Under the pieces are notes generated by a model, which saw only the letters and a program-made list of their open reading frames with translations, was not told the DNA's origin and made no database searches. DNA of 64,000 nt. It comes from Volutella citrinella. Taxonomy: Eukaryota; Ascomycota; Sordariomycetes; Hypocreales; Nectriaceae. Where the stretch lies: positions 124,001-188,000 of the forward strand of contig JAWZSP010000004.1 in the NCBI GenBank assembly GCA_034401135.1, given 5' to 3'. The translations under genes were made by a program, and so were the position numbers. Within the stretch, counting starts at the first letter, position 1, and every line of letters starts with the position of its first letter. Below, piece by piece: positions 30,756-43,215 of this stretch.

Positions 30756-32535
30756 CTAGTGCATGGCAACGCCGGTCCAGTTCCCATTCTCGACAATGGA
30801 CCGCTGGCACTTTGCAAGAATGGCAGCCTGCCTGGAGACCTCTGCGAGGCGGCCAATGACCTTCTTGTTGCCACCAGCAAAGCCGTACAGGGCGTAGGGG
30901 ATGCCGACGTCGTCGCAGAACTCCTGGACGAGCTTCTGGGTGGCGCGCAGGTTGTGGCGGGGCACGCGGGGGAACAGGTGGTGGATGACCTGGAACTGCA
31001 GGCCGCCGTGGAAGAAGTCGAGCCACTCGGGGCAGTCTATGTCCATGGTGGTGCGCAGCATCTTCTGGGCAAACGACTCGCTGGGGCCGAGGTCCATGGT
31101 GCTCATGGCGAAGTGCGACTGGACGATCTGCAGGTGGAGGGGCGAGGCGACGACGTTGGCGACGAGGGTGAAGAGCAGGCGCGTCCTGTTGTCGGGCAGC
31201 AGGCAGTAGAGCAGGCCGTAGCCGAACCAGGCCCAGAAGAAGACGTGGCCGGCGAGCTCGAGCCAGCGGTGCCAGGCGGCGGGGCCCTTGCGTGGGCCGA
31301 CGCCCGTGACGAGGTAGTGCCAGGACAGGAAGAAGAGGTTGAAGCGGGCGAGCGAGAGGATCGGGTAGTAGGTCCACGCCTGGACGCGCAGCAGGACGCG
31401 GGCGGCGGCGTCGTAGCGCATGACGCGGTCGTGGTAGGTGGAGCGCAGGCTGGCCAGCAGGCGGTGCGAGACGGCGAAGATGGGCATGTGCTCAATGTCC
31501 GGGTCGTGCTCGGGGGCGTTTGTCACGATGTGGTGCACGTTGTGGCTCCACTTCCACCAGCCGGCCGACAGCCCGCCCAAGAAGTCGGCGACGAAGATGG
31601 CGATGAGGCTGTCGACCTGGAACGAGTGCGTGATGGCAATGTGGCTGGCGTCGTGCACCACGAACCCGAGCTGGTGCCACAGCACGCCCAGCCACACCGC
31701 CGCGAAGAGGTACCACCGGTAGTACAGCCCGCCGACCAGCAGCGCTGTGAAGACGCTGTAGCGGCAGCACTCGACGCCGTACGCCCAGTAGTTGCACTCG
31801 TACAGCCCCGCGTCGTAGATGCGCTCGTGCAGCTTTCGGTACTTGGCTGCGATCCGCGCCTGCGTCTCGTGGTCGGGCGATGGGTACTTTTCGAGGTCGA
31901 GTGTCGTGTACTCGCGCGTGATGGTGTCGAGGTACGACATGCCGTCGGCTGGCACAATTGGGGGGGATGATGCCTGGGTATCCTGATTGACGACATCATC
32001 ATGGCTGGCGGCCGTCCGGTTTCGAAGCTCCGGCACGTCCTTGTCGTCGGCGGGCATGGCGTTGGAGGTGCTGCTGGTCTCATCCTTGGAGATGCTGCTC
32101 GCCTCGTCCTCAATCTCCTCTCGAGTTCGAAAGACTCCGCCCTGCAACGGCGGCACAAAGTTGACCCAGCTGCCCTCGATGCGGCCGATCCGGTACCGCA
32201 GCATCTTCTGCCGCGTCTCGAGCGAGTGGTAGCTGTCCACGGGTCAGCAATTGGTTCTCGAGGCGGCATCCAGGGGGTCCGCACGCGTCGACCTCGTCCG
32301 AGGCATCCTTGCCCACCATGTGCTTGATGGCCAGGTCGCCGCCTGGGTGGTACTTCATCCAGCCATCGGCCTTAATGACCTGGTCGTGCAGGATAAAAAT
32401 GTTGTGGCCCTCGGCGATCTGGGCTTCGATCTCGTCGCGCGTCAGGAGCGCGGGGGTCCGCTTGGGGGCGTCGGGCGGCGGCGACGGGAAGCCCGTGATG
32501 TGTCGCGGGGCGGCGGCGGACGGAGGTTTGGCCAT
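30756..32535 (-). CDS. delta-8 sphingolipid fatty acid desaturase with cytochrome b5 domain
   Basis: Two exons: 32535-32285 and 32232-30756, giving 575 residues. It introduces the delta-8 double bond in the sphingoid base of fungal glucosylceramides at the ER membrane, using its own cytochrome b5 domain as electron donor. The b5 heme motif HPGGD is near residue 65. The three His boxes are HDASH, HNVHH and the front-end-type QVIHH (Gln replacing the first His). Hydrophobic spans flank the boxes. A Ser/Asp-rich insert separates the b5 part and the desaturase part, as in fungal homologues. The second heme-ligand region is in the b5 part after the intron (PPLQGG and preceding sequence). ATG 32535 is the first in-frame ATG. 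An upstream TTG is not used. Confidence 0.9.
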
Positions 32536-33369
32536 CTCGAACTTCAATTGTGAAGCGCCACCCGAGGTCGATGCGGGACGAAGAGGGGGGGATTGCGGAG
32601 GTTAAAGAGAAGAAAAAAACCCAGGAACAGTCGTCAGACGCCGGCGAGGGGTAGTCGGACTAATTGTTAATTCCCGGGGTCGGGTTCGTCCATGGCGCCG
32701 CATGTGCCGTATTCGTGTGCTCGGGACTGCTGGGCTCCGGCGGGCCCTGAAAGTGGAAAAGTGGTTCGTTTCTGGAGCTCGCCAATGCAGGTCGAAGATG
32801 CTGATGCTGATGCTGTTGCCTTGGAAGGAGTCGTGGCAGGGAAAACAAATGGAGCTGTGATGCCGTTTGATCAATTGACTCCGTCATTGCGACTCCATCG
32901 AAAGTCATGGTGATACTTGCAACCCACATTCTGTGTTCTTGCCAAATGTTGTTGCGAAGCCCACCATCCTCCAACTGCCAACCCACAAAAGACGGTCAGC
33001 ATGCGGCAGTGGGCTAAAGACCCGCCAAGGCCCACAGCTGAGGCGCGGATATTCGGGTGTATCCCGCCATCCTTGTCGCTGCCTTCTGCGGCTCTGTGGC
33101 GGAGCTTGGTGCTTCATCCTAGCAAGTCAGCGACAAGAACAATCAACACATTACCTGTCACTGTTCGGAGTCAATTCAATCACGGAAATAAACAAGAAAA
33201 GCGACAGGGGGGTTTCCAAAATGCACGGAATTATACTATCTTCTCCATTGTCTCACCAATAAGCAACATCAGCTCACAATCTCCCCAAAAGCAAGAACAA
33301 AGCAAGGAAAACCCTCTGGGGTAGAAAAACCTTGCCACACCACTCCCTCCAATTTCCAAACTGTGTTGC
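32536..33369. other. intergenic: desaturase promoter
   Basis: Upstream of the desaturase start. It contains a (GATGCT)n microsatellite near 32797-32815. No gene is supported. Confidence 0.5.
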
Positions 33370-34881
33370 CTAGAATTTAATCAGCAGCTTCCACCCGGTG
33401 ACGGATACGCGGGCGAAGACGTAGCATCCCAGCGCCACAACGTACGAGGCAGCCGAGAAGACAATCAAGCCCGTCCACGTCGTCGTCTCGCCAGTGCCCA
33501 GCAGGGCGCCTCCGATGGGCACACTCGACAGCGTGCCGAAGCTGGCAATCATGTTGGCCGTGGTGACGTAACGGCCGTAGTCGCGCGAGTCGCAGAACTG
33601 GCCGACGCAGACGGGCACCAGGCCCAGGTTGCTCCCGCTCGCGAAGCCGAAGAGGACGCAGAAGGCGATGAGGAGCGGCCTCGAGTGGCCGGCCGGCAGC
33701 CACAGGCCGAGGATGGTGACGATGCACATGCCAATGGTCGCAATGATGACGTTGAACCGCCCGACCTTGTCGGCCAGGATGCCCGGTAGGAAGCGCCCGA
33801 GGACGGAGCCCGCGTTGAGGGCCGCGAGGAGGACGGAGCTCTGGGCGTCTCCGTTGCCGTGGGCTTTGGCGTAGGACACGATGTAGGTCAAGGGCACGAA
33901 AAGACCCCACTCCATGAAGAAGACGCCGATGGCTGTGAGGGCGAATCCCCGGTCCTTGAGGATCTTCAAGTCGGGCAGCACCTTTCCAAAGCTCTCGCCG
34001 TCGCCCTTGGTCGTGGGCGGCAGCCGGGTCCGCAGGAGGAGGTTTGCCGCGGCACAGAGCACGAGGAGGATGAAGCCCAGGATGCGGCAGCTCCACGCAA
34101 AGCCGACGCCGCCCTTGCCCAGGAGATACTGGAGCAGCAGCGGGAAGACGATGCCGCCTATCCCGCCGGCCGTGGTCGCCATGCCCGTAGCGAGGCCACG
34201 GCGGACGTTGAAGAAGTGGGCGATGGCGCCGTAGGCTGGGCAGTTGAGCAAGGCACCGCCGATGCCGCCCACGACAGAGTACGTGAGGATGATTTGATAG
34301 TATTCTGCTGCAGTATTAGACACATTTCAAGGATATGTCATTGGGCGCAGTGGAAACTCACGGGTAGAGATGCTGAGAAGCATCAGGCTCGCGACAATGA
34401 GCACACTCCCGACGGCAACCAGGGCGCGCGGGCCGTAGTGGTCAAAGACAGGGCCGACCTGGATGCCCACGAAGAAGACGAGGAACAGGTACAGGCTGAA
34501 GATCCAGCCAATCTGCGAGTGGGAGTAGGCGCTGAGCTGGTTCTCCTTGAGGTACGACTCAAAGACGGCGCTGGTGTTGATGAGGCCGAAGACGGCGCCC
34601 ATTGCGCAGAACGAGCCAAAGGCCACGAGCCATGCCTCCAGCCCGCCCTCGGGGTACGTGGGCTCCTCTGGGTCGTCCGAGGATGGGGGATCCGGTTGCT
34701 GCGGCTGCTGGGAAGGCGCTGGAGCGAGTTCGATGGGAGTTGTTGTATGGTGGGTTGAAGCTTCGGCGGCGGCCCTCAGCTCGCCCGGCACGTTGGAGGA
34801 CGTGCCGAGCGATGCATCTTGGGCCGCGGGGCGGTGGTTTTTCAAGCAGGTGTCCTCTGCATGGCTGGTTTGAACCGACAT
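33370..34881 (-). CDS. MFS monocarboxylate transporter-like (MCT/Mch family)
   Basis: Two exons: 34881-34362 and 34307-33370, giving 485 residues. It is a twelve-span major facilitator of the fungal MCT-like group, moving monocarboxylates or related small molecules (fungal members include riboflavin and unknown-cargo carriers). The MCT signature [D/E]G[G/S][W/F][G/A]W is represented by YPEGGLEAWLVAFGSF. Later blocks are GLINTSAVFESYL, the VFDHYGPR loop, GGIGGALLNCPAYGAIAHFF and NVRRGLATGMATTAGGIGG. The N-terminal 70 residues are hydrophilic and Pro/Ser/Thr-rich. The intron has donor GTGAGT and acceptor CTGCAG, and phase is consistent (S-T|P-E-Y). The start is the first ATG after stop-free leader sequence that gives a typical tail. 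Confidence 0.87.
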
Positions 34882-35494
34882 GAAAATGCCCGCCGGCGGA
34901 CACTTTGTTTTGGCACGGTTTAGAGCAGAGCGGGGTGGTAGATGATGCGGGAAAGTCTCAAGAGCGAGTAGCAAACTGCGGCAGTTGGCGGTTGAGCGAA
35001 ATTTGATTGGGGGGTGGAGCGGGAGCGGGAGCGGGAAGTTTGAGAGAAGGAGAGACATGCAAGATTTGGTTGCGGGGGTGGGGCCCTTTTCTATGAGCAA
35101 TGGAAACGCCACTCACGGCCGCCTCCGACTTCCGACCTCCGATGCGTGGCCGGGAGCTGTCACTTGTCAGCTTGGCGCCAGTGAACAGAGACGTGGACAG
35201 GAAAGTGGACAGAGACGTGAAAACAGGCCTCGTGCTCACTTTGAAGTCTGTTCTCGCCCGTCAATTCAGTGTTGGTCCCTTAGATTACCGGTGCCACAAC
35301 CCCTTTCGATGTCTTGGCAGCGATTCACCTGGTCGAGTAGCGACAAGGATGTGATGCCCCGTAGTGAACATTGTAATGCCCTAGCCATTGCTAGCTGCCT
35401 CCCCCTGGAAGACGAGTCGAGATCAATTGATGCAAAGTGCGGCTTGTCAGCAATTCGTGACTTGACTTGACTCTTCACAACACCACAAATGCCA
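34882..35494. other. intergenic: carrier promoter
   Basis: Upstream region of the MFS gene, with a (GAGCGG)n-like tract near 35015-35035 (written GGAGCGGGAGCGGGAGCGGG on the plus strand). No gene is seen. Confidence 0.5.
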
Positions 35495-36676
35495 CTATAA
35501 GTACCTGTCTGATGCTTCATTGAACGTGAAGCGAACCTCAACCGCCATAGATGTGCACAAGTCCACGAACATGGTGACAGTCACATAAACGGAGGATGCG
35601 GTTGGCAGAATGAAGACGGCAGCCAACAAACCAGCACGAGGGGTAAGCCGAAACAGCCATCGACAAGTTGCATCAATCAACCTTTGGTAGCCCATGTGCC
35701 AGCATCCATCCAATGATGAAGTGGCTCTAGAAGAAAATCGAAACAATTTGCAAAGCCGTACGACGAAACCGTGACCTAGCAGGACGAGGCTAAAGACCAT
35801 GGGGAGATAGGCAGGCTGATTTTTCTCCGCATCGGTAGTCGAGAACTTGAAGGAGCAAATCGCATGCGAACTGGGATAATCACCCCTTGCTCGTTGAACT
35901 CAAAGGTTCCTTGAGCCTGGGTGATGCTTTTGTTTAACCAGTAATAGTAATAAGAATAGTCGATATTGAAACTGTCAGGCGATAGTCACGTAACTGTTGC
36001 AAAGTTAAAGTGGCCTGTTGGGACGATTCCCACGATTAGCAGCACCAAAAGAGCCACCGTCAGAGCCAGTCTCAGAGCGCGCCCTCGGAGCTGACGACGC
36101 AACGAGGCGCGCACACAGGTCAGTGCGGACAGGTGAGTGATGCCAGCGAACCACATCATGTAAACGACAGTCTGCCAGTGATAGGCAGAGAGGGTGCCAC
36201 GTGCGACTTCCCTGTATCCACTGATGGCGATGGCGATACCTGTAGTTAGCTGTACATCCGCCAGCGTGAGAATGCACTACCAGGTAAGAAAGTCAGCGGC
36301 CGGTTGGAATAGCGTCTCATCAGGTATTCTAGCCTACCTTGCAAAACAGCTGTTCACTCTTCTCCTTGAGATCACGGGACAATTTAGACTTTGTCAATCG
36401 CAATGGTCTGCTGAACAACTCATCGACCAGGTTCGGCCGGTAAGTGCTCTGTTGGGGATCCTTGAATACCGGCTCCCATGGGTTAAATTGGAGTATGTAA
36501 TACGCGATAAGTACCAATGTTGACAGCCAAGACATAATAACAAAGCTTAGGATAACCTAGACAGTCTGTTAGTGCAACAGGCGCCTATGGCTTCGAGAGC
36601 GTCGACATACCCCGAGTCCGGCAACATCGCCGTACGGCTCGAGCTCCGTGACGGCATTACAGTCGTAATCCCCCAT
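35495..36676 (-). CDS. fungal multispan membrane protein of unknown function
   Basis: Four exons: 36676-36611, 36556-36338, 36276-35990 and 35870-35495, giving 315 residues. It matches a Pezizomycotina-restricted family I recognise by pattern but cannot name: an N-terminal DYDCN...GDVAGLGV, a first span ending AYYILQ, a cytosolic stretch, DVQLTTGIAIAISGY, SAYHWQTVVYMMWFAGITHLSAL, a basic loop, LIVGIVPTGHF and SHAICSF. Six or more spans are predicted. The C-terminus is shorter than usual: relatives continue with further spans after this point, whereas the frame here stops after FNEASDRYL. A last exon may be missed, or the gene is truncated. It lies beside an SDR relic, so local decay is possible. 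Confidence 0.65.
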
Positions 36677-37730
36677 TTCTGGCCCGTATCTGCGACTTGG
36701 GTGGTGATGACACGTGTATACGGCTGTGAGAAAGTCGAGTAGGTGACGAGTGAAACAAGAAAAAATAGCTGGATGGGCTGCGGAGAAATATTTATAGACA
36801 TCATTGCGCGTTAGGGCCGTGCATGTCGTTGGTCGTCGGTCAGCAGCTGAAGAGGGCAGGCTGCAGCTGCGCCACTCACGTGTTGGGCATGATTGCTTGC
36901 TTTTGCTGAGCCGTGTTACCTTGTGCGACTTTGAGAGCAGGCACATAATCAGCCGAGGCATTCTTCTGTCTTGATACATCCGTGCTGCTGACGTTGGGAT
37001 CTGTAACTCTGAGACACACAAGTGGGCTCCCTCTTCCATTGTTTCACTACGTACGTATCCCTGTTGCCTTGTAGAATATCCAGAATACCCTTCGCGCTGG
37101 TCTCTGAGCACTCCACGCCTTTGGCTCTCCTCTTCTCAACACCCCCGCACAGACGTGTGACCTCATAACCCGGGAAGTACGCCAATACATTGGGGCGTTG
37201 AGCCTCAATCGCGTCGGCTACCGCTCGGCCTTTCTCTGCCGATCGAGCGCTCATGATGACATGGTGGTCGGGGAGGCATTGGCAAGGGCACGAGAAGTGT
37301 CGTGGCCAATGCTGGCCTACGCAATACGCTAGTCAGAGTCTTGTGCATGGCAAATTGTGGGAAGGCATCATCTACTGGTGATTAGGATAACCGTCTTGTC
37401 TGTCATGATGAGGTAAAATGGTGTCGAGCTTTATTGTGTATCAGCGAGATTTAGACTTGCTGCTGGAGATGAAGGAAGCCAAGGAAACAAGGTCAAGTCA
37501 ACGTAGTGGCCTTTGTCTTTATGTCCCTGCCAAGCATGGTGGTTGCATGCCCATTTAGGCTCATCAATCGCCATATGCCTCACATGATTGGTCGTGTGGC
37601 TGGCAGGGATCTGATGGAAATAACAGGGAAAATAATCGCTTTTTGACGGGTCTCGGCTCTTTCTGGTACCAAGATACGCGCCCCATGCAATGCTGACCCC
37701 GCGGATGGCTTGATGGCAATACCTGCCTGT
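36677..37730. other. intergenic with SDR relic
   Basis: Apart from the SDR relic at 36949-37412, nothing coding is seen between the membrane-protein start and the ABC-pump stop. Confidence 0.5.
36949..37412 (-). pseudogene. decayed SDR N-terminus
   Basis: On the minus strand, ATGACAGACAAGACGG near 37407 begins a Rossmann start (M-T-D-K-T-V-I-L-I-T), then ASIGHDTSRALANASP and DHHVIMSARSAEKGRAVADAIEAQ follow, the classic SDR beta1-alpha1-beta2 layout. The join between NASP and DHH needs a one-base frameshift, the glycine-rich loop is damaged or interrupted by a doubtful intron, and the homology ends after about 90 residues with no catalytic YxxxK. This is a truncated, frameshifted relic rather than a working gene. 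Confidence 0.6.
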
Positions 37731-40700
37731 CTATACCTTCTCCTCCGACTTATCCTTGTCCTTCCTGATAAGAAACTTGCGTTTCATTTGCCTCCACACA
37801 CGAGCCGCAGCACCGAAGCCAAAAGTCCAGCCCTTGATCCTTGTCGTATAGATAAAGAAGTAAACAAGGAACCAATTCGACAAGCAGAACGCAACAAGGT
37901 AGCCCAAGCAGGGCCACTTATCCCCGACTTGCACATTCAGGGCTGCCATGTACTCGGAGCCGTTGCTATACGGGCAGTAGCCGCAGTCGGAAGTGGCATT
38001 TTCGTTCTGGATATATCCGCCGCTGGCCACGTCGTGCAGAAATGAGGCAGCATACTCGCCGCAGGTCTGGCCCGCGGGCGGCTCAAATCGAGCAAACTCG
38101 GTGTCAGCACACTGGACTGAGACGTCTGGCATGATGGCGGAGAGCATGCCGCGGCAGTACCATGTCAGTGGGTTGACGTAGTACATCCAGTACTTCCAGA
38201 AAGACGGGATCATGGCGTAGGGCGCGAATATTCCATTGAACAGCGCAACCATGACCAAGAAGAAAGGAATGATCTGCGGGCTGTTAGCTATGGGCAAGAG
38301 ACTCGGGGGTTGGAAAGGCTTACGTTGCCAACAACTCCGTGTGACGGACCAGAAGCCGCTATCCACTGTCCCCAGCTCGCCGTAAAGATGGACCACAGGA
38401 CAGTCATGAGATAGACGTAACCGGATATAGGCGCGGCCGATGGGAATCCGACAGGGAAGTAAGAAGGCGCCCAATACACGGTGGCGGCCACGATGGAGAT
38501 TGGGATTTCGGTGACAATGTTGGCAGTGCAAAAGGCCACCCACCCGTACGTGCAGCTTGGCAGCTCGCGGTCCTCCCACAGATCCCTGATGTTGAACAAG
38601 TTGGCGACGTTGCTGTTGATGACGGCTGGCGACACGAAGAAGGCGAGGATGATGTTGGTGAACATGCGATTCTGGAGGGAAGCAACAGTGTATGCCTGGT
38701 TCCAGAACGTCTAATAGCCCAAGTCAGCATAAGTCTCACTAAAGACGAGGAATTTTTCTTACAAAGCCGTTGAATATTCCGAGGATGATGTGCAGGAAAA
38801 GGCGACTGTAGACGTAGCTGGGCTCGCGCCAGTACTTGATGAACATTCGCTTCGTGAGGAGCCAGCTCTGCCGCCACACGGGAGCCGCAAACTTGATGGG
38901 CTTCTTGCTTGTCGCCGTGATGACTGGTGTCTCGACTGCGGCAATATCAATCTCATCCAGAATGGCCCTCGCCTCGCCGCTGTTCCGCCACTCGGCGTTC
39001 CAATCGACCTGAACGCCCTGGTCGTTGATACAGGACTGAGAAGCAGTTTCCAAGATGAACTCTGCCACGTTCTGGTGAGGAGGGCAGGCAAAGCCCCGAG
39101 CCGCGAAGTAGTCGACAATGGCAGACCCGTTCTGTCCCACAGGGCCAAAGTAGAATGTATTACCGCCACGGTTGAGAGCAAGGACCATGTCAAACTGCTC
39201 GAATAATTCCGAGGATGGTTGATGGATGGTGCAAATAATGGCCAGTCCAGCGTCGCAGAGCTTTCGAAGGAAGCGGACAATCGAGTATGCCGACTGGCTA
39301 TCGAGACCGGAGGTGGGCTCGTCGAGGAACAGGAGTAGTGATGGTTTCGCAGCTGAGTTGATTAGCAAGGGCTACACAGAAATACTACGTGGAGGAGAAA
39401 ACATGAACATACCCAACTCAACGCCGATGGTGACACGCTTGCGTTGCTCCACGGTCAGAGAAGAGATCAAGGCGTGCTCCAAGTTGTCCAACTCTAGGAG
39501 ATGCATGACCCAGTCTGCATATGCAATCTTCTCATGGACCGGGACATTTGCTTCCTGACGAAGGAGGGCAGAGAACTCGAACGCCTCCCGGATCGTGGAT
39601 GAGCCCTCGTGGATGTCTTGCTGCTCGCAGAAGCCGGCCGTACGCTGAAAGTCTGCACTCAGGGCGCAGCCATTGACGAGCATATCCCCGGATACAACAC
39701 CGACTTTCTGCCTCTGAGCGAGCGTGTTGAGAAGCGTTGTCTTTCCAGCACCAGAGCTGCCCATGAGAGCAATCATCTTGCCTGATTTGGCGTATCCCGA
39801 GATCCTGTTCAGAAGGAGCTTCTCTTGTCCTTGGTAGGGGATGGTGTAGCAGATATCCTTGAAAGTGAATAGGCTGTTGGACTGTCCCATCTTGTCAAGA
39901 GTTTGCTGGTCCTTTTGCTGAGCATTGCTGGACTGCTTCTTTGTTGGTGGTTTCGCGAAGACGGTGGACTGGGCGCCTGGCTCGACGAAGTGAGTCCTGT
40001 CTACGACAACTACATTGACGACGAGGAAAAAGATGGCAAAGGCGACGATGATGCCGAAATTGCGCCACAGGTTTGAACGTGAGCTATCATGGGTAAGTTG
40101 GCTGACACGTCGCTAGGTGGAACTACTCACAAGTTGAAGGCGGTTTCGAGGTATGCCGCGCCGTCGACAGTGGTGCTTCCCCTCACTGAGCCAGGAAGAG
40201 CGCATCCTTGGTAGCCGGGCTCTGATCCAGGTCCTCGGGGCACTAGGTTTGTCTCGCTGCATTCCATGGTCAAGCCGTTGTACTCGTTGGTGAGGATTGC
40301 TTCGAATCCAAAGGCGATTGGGTTGACGTAGGTGATCCAGCCGAACCAAGGAACACTGCTGAGGAGCTGGTTTCGAGGGATGACGTATCCGACGTAGATG
40401 AACATGATGTTGAGGACTAGAAAGTGTCAGGTTTCGTCAGAATCTTGGGAACTGGGGTTCAGGGGACTTACAGACGCCAACCCACCGAATAGCGTCGTCG
40501 ACCGTGGAAGAAAACGCCGCCAGCATGCGGTACATTGCAGTGACGGAGTACGACACCGAGTAGACAATCAGCAGAAAGATGAAAAACTTTGAAGCATCTG
40601 CGTCCAGCCGGGAGATGAAGTAGAACGGCACCGAGAAGCACAGGACAAGGATGAGCATCAACGGGATGTCGAGTATCGCCCTCGCTATCACCACCGCCGA

Positions 40701-42421
40701 CGGGCGATAAAACGCAAACGAGTGATGGCGCTCGATAATTGCACGGCCCTGAATAGCTGGCGGCAGCTCGCCAAACTGCACCCATCCGATGAAGCCAGTT
40801 GCAAAGAAGGCGATGCTCGTCTTGGCAAAGGTCGACGAGGTAGACTCGGGGTCAATGTTGGCGAAGAGCGTGGCCACGATGATGGCGTTGACGACGATGG
40901 TGAGGAACTTTGTGACGAAGGAGCCTCGCTCGTGGTACATCAGCCAGGCCTGTCGCTTCAGGGCAGCCCGGACCTGGGCCATGTACGAGACGGTGTAGGG
41001 CGAAGAGGATGTGACGTGCCTCGACTTGGACTGCTGCACGGTGGCTTCGAAGAGGGCGTGCTTGTCCGTCTGCTGGCACTTGCTGTCAATCTTGTATGCG
41101 TTGATGTCGTCGAGGAGATGCTGGTAGTGAGGGCTGGCATGGAACGCTCGCTCGAGTTCGTCTGGGGTTTTGGGTGCCTTGTCGTGATATCCGGGTCTGA
41201 ATCTTCGAGATGCGGCGTCTGCGACCGAGGTCAAGAAATCTGGCGTCGTTCTTTGTCCGTCAGCAGCTGGATATCAAACAGGGCAACAAACACTCACGTT
41301 CGAGGGGGGCAATAGTAGCCCAAATCCACAAAGTACTTCTTGGCCTCCTTGGCTGGCCCCTGGAAGAGCATTCGCCCGCCGTCAATAACAAGAACCTTGT
41401 CCACAAGGTCAAAGATGGACTCGCTGGCCTGGTACAGCGTCACGAGCGTGGCCTTGCCAGTAACGTCAGTGTAGATGCGCAGCGACTTTGCGAAGCTGAG
41501 CGCCGTGCTCGCGTCGAGTCCCCTCGTCGAGTTATCCCAGCACACGACCGAGGCATTTGTCGCCAGCGTCTCGGCGAGGCTGACGCGCTTCCGCTCGCCG
41601 CCCGACACGCCGCGGGTGTGGGCGTCGCCGACGAGCGTGTGCCGTGTGTGCTGGATGCCCAGCATCTGGAGTAGCGAGTCCAGCACCGTGGGCACGATCC
41701 ACTTCTCCTTCTTCTTGGTCTTGGTGGACAGCGCGAACCAGAGCGTCTGCCATACCGTCAGCGAGGGGAAGTGTTGGTCATCTTCCTCGCAGTAGACCAC
41801 CTCGCCCCTGAACTTGCGTTGTTGCTCGTGGGCGGGGATTGCGCCGTAGAAGACTTCACCGTCGACGGCTGCGTACGCGCTCCTCTGGTTGGCGACGGCT
41901 TTGAGGAAGGTTGAGCAGCCGGACCCGGGACGGCCTAGGACGAGCATGATCTCGCCGTGGCGGACGGTCCCGGAGAAGTCGCGGATGATGTCGACTGTCT
42001 GCTCGCTGGCTTTTGACAGGCCGACTTTCTTGCTGATGAATTGCCAAAGATCAGGCCCAAACGTGTTGAGAATCTCTCGAGGGAGCGTCGTCACTGAAGC
42101 CGTGGACCGCTCGATACCCTTGACGGTGAGGTTCTTGAATGAGACGCCGAGTCTCTTCGCAGGTTGTCCGTCGGGGGTTCGCTTGGACACTTGGCCCCGT
42201 TGCAGGAATTCGTGCAGGTCAAATTCTCCGGGAGGGTTGTCTTGCTCGGTGCGGTCTGTAACATTACCATCCAAGGCATCCTGAGTTACAGGGTCGTTGC
42301 CTCGCGACATGGACCTCAGCTCTTTCTCGAGGACGTGGAACTCGTCCAAGGCGGCCGAGACGGAGATGTCTCCCTCCGCATTCTCCCCCCATTGGCCATC
42401 GTGTCTATTTGCGCTCATCAT
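37731..42421 (-). CDS. PDR-type ABC multidrug transporter (ABC-G, full size)
   Basis: Seven exons: 42421-41298, 41250-40472, 40416-40131, 40083-39413, 39352-38763, 38710-38324 and 38273-37731, giving 1459 residues, normal for the family. It is an ATP-driven plasma-membrane exporter of lipophilic compounds. The order is (NBD-TMD)x2. NBD1 has the PDR-degenerate Walker A GRPGSGCST (Cys in place of Lys), signature VSGGERKR and Walker B VVCWDNSTRGLD. NBD2 has Walker A GSSGAGKTT, degenerate signature LTVEQRKR and Walker B LLFLDEPTSGLD. This asymmetry is typical, not damage. An extracellular Cys-containing loop (CGEYAASF...CGYCPY) precedes the last span. All six introns are GT-AG. It neighbours a catabolic locus and may export its substrates or toxic intermediates. 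Confidence 0.93.
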
Positions 42422-43215
42422 GCCCCTGGACTGAGTATTTCAAGCTTCGCAGGCAGTGGGAGTTCAACAAAAGATCAACTCCGGTGCTGAGCTTGGCTTT
42501 GTACCTGGCCTCAAGGGCATGGTCGGTTCACACTCACATACCGGAGTCGCAAGAGTCACGGAGAAGATATATATGACGGAGAACAGTTCTGCCAGGCTAG
42601 TGGGAGAAAAACCCACTCAACCCTTGTTGAGTTGACCAGCCTAGGGCGGTGTACAGGCCGGAGAGGTAGCCGGTGGGACTACAGACGGGGAGATTTGAGG
42701 GGTGTTGCCTTGCCATTGGCTTAATCATGGAGCATCCCCATTGCGTATTATAAATCCACGATTAGAAATGCAAGATGGTCCCGTCGATTGCGGAGAATTT
42801 TGCCCAACTGATCCAATTGCATGGCCGCTAGTGATGACTGCCGACGGGACAAGATCGGCGCACTCGGAGAATCTCTGGCAATGGACGTTGCTGTGGAGAA
42901 AAAAAGCGAGAATAGCAAGGCCGCTAATGCAAGCCGATGACAGGTGCATTGGCTCTGCCCTGGGCCGAATGCCTAAAAGGGACGGCTTTAACGGATATTG
43001 TGCCGGGGCTCGTTTTTATGAAGGTTAAACCCACGTGTGCTAGTCCCGGTGTGACTCAAACTCATCATCGCAAACACACGAAGTCACGGAAATTTGCAAT
43101 ACAAGTGGATAGAAGGTAATTATGCTGTTCATGAAGCTACAGACTGACAAGTACCGTTCCCCGTCTAGTCTCCTCCATCGGCCCGAAGCTTGAAAGTGAG
43201 CCAAGTCTTGGCCTC
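42422..43215. promoter_or_regulatory. ABC transporter promoter region
   Basis: A 794-bp spacer between two minus-strand genes. The run ATATATAT at 42567-42574 lies about 145 bp upstream of the ABC start and could be its TATA element. No gene is supported. Confidence 0.45.

Noticed and set aside
30759..31970. 403-codon plus-strand open frame opposite the sphingolipid desaturase
   Set aside because: A shadow of a GC3-rich gene. The minus strand carries cytochrome b5 and all three desaturase His boxes.
37731..42421. Degenerate Walker A and signature motifs in the ABC transporter as a sign of decay
   Set aside because: The Cys-for-Lys change in NBD1 and the altered signature in NBD2 are standard in fungal PDR pumps.
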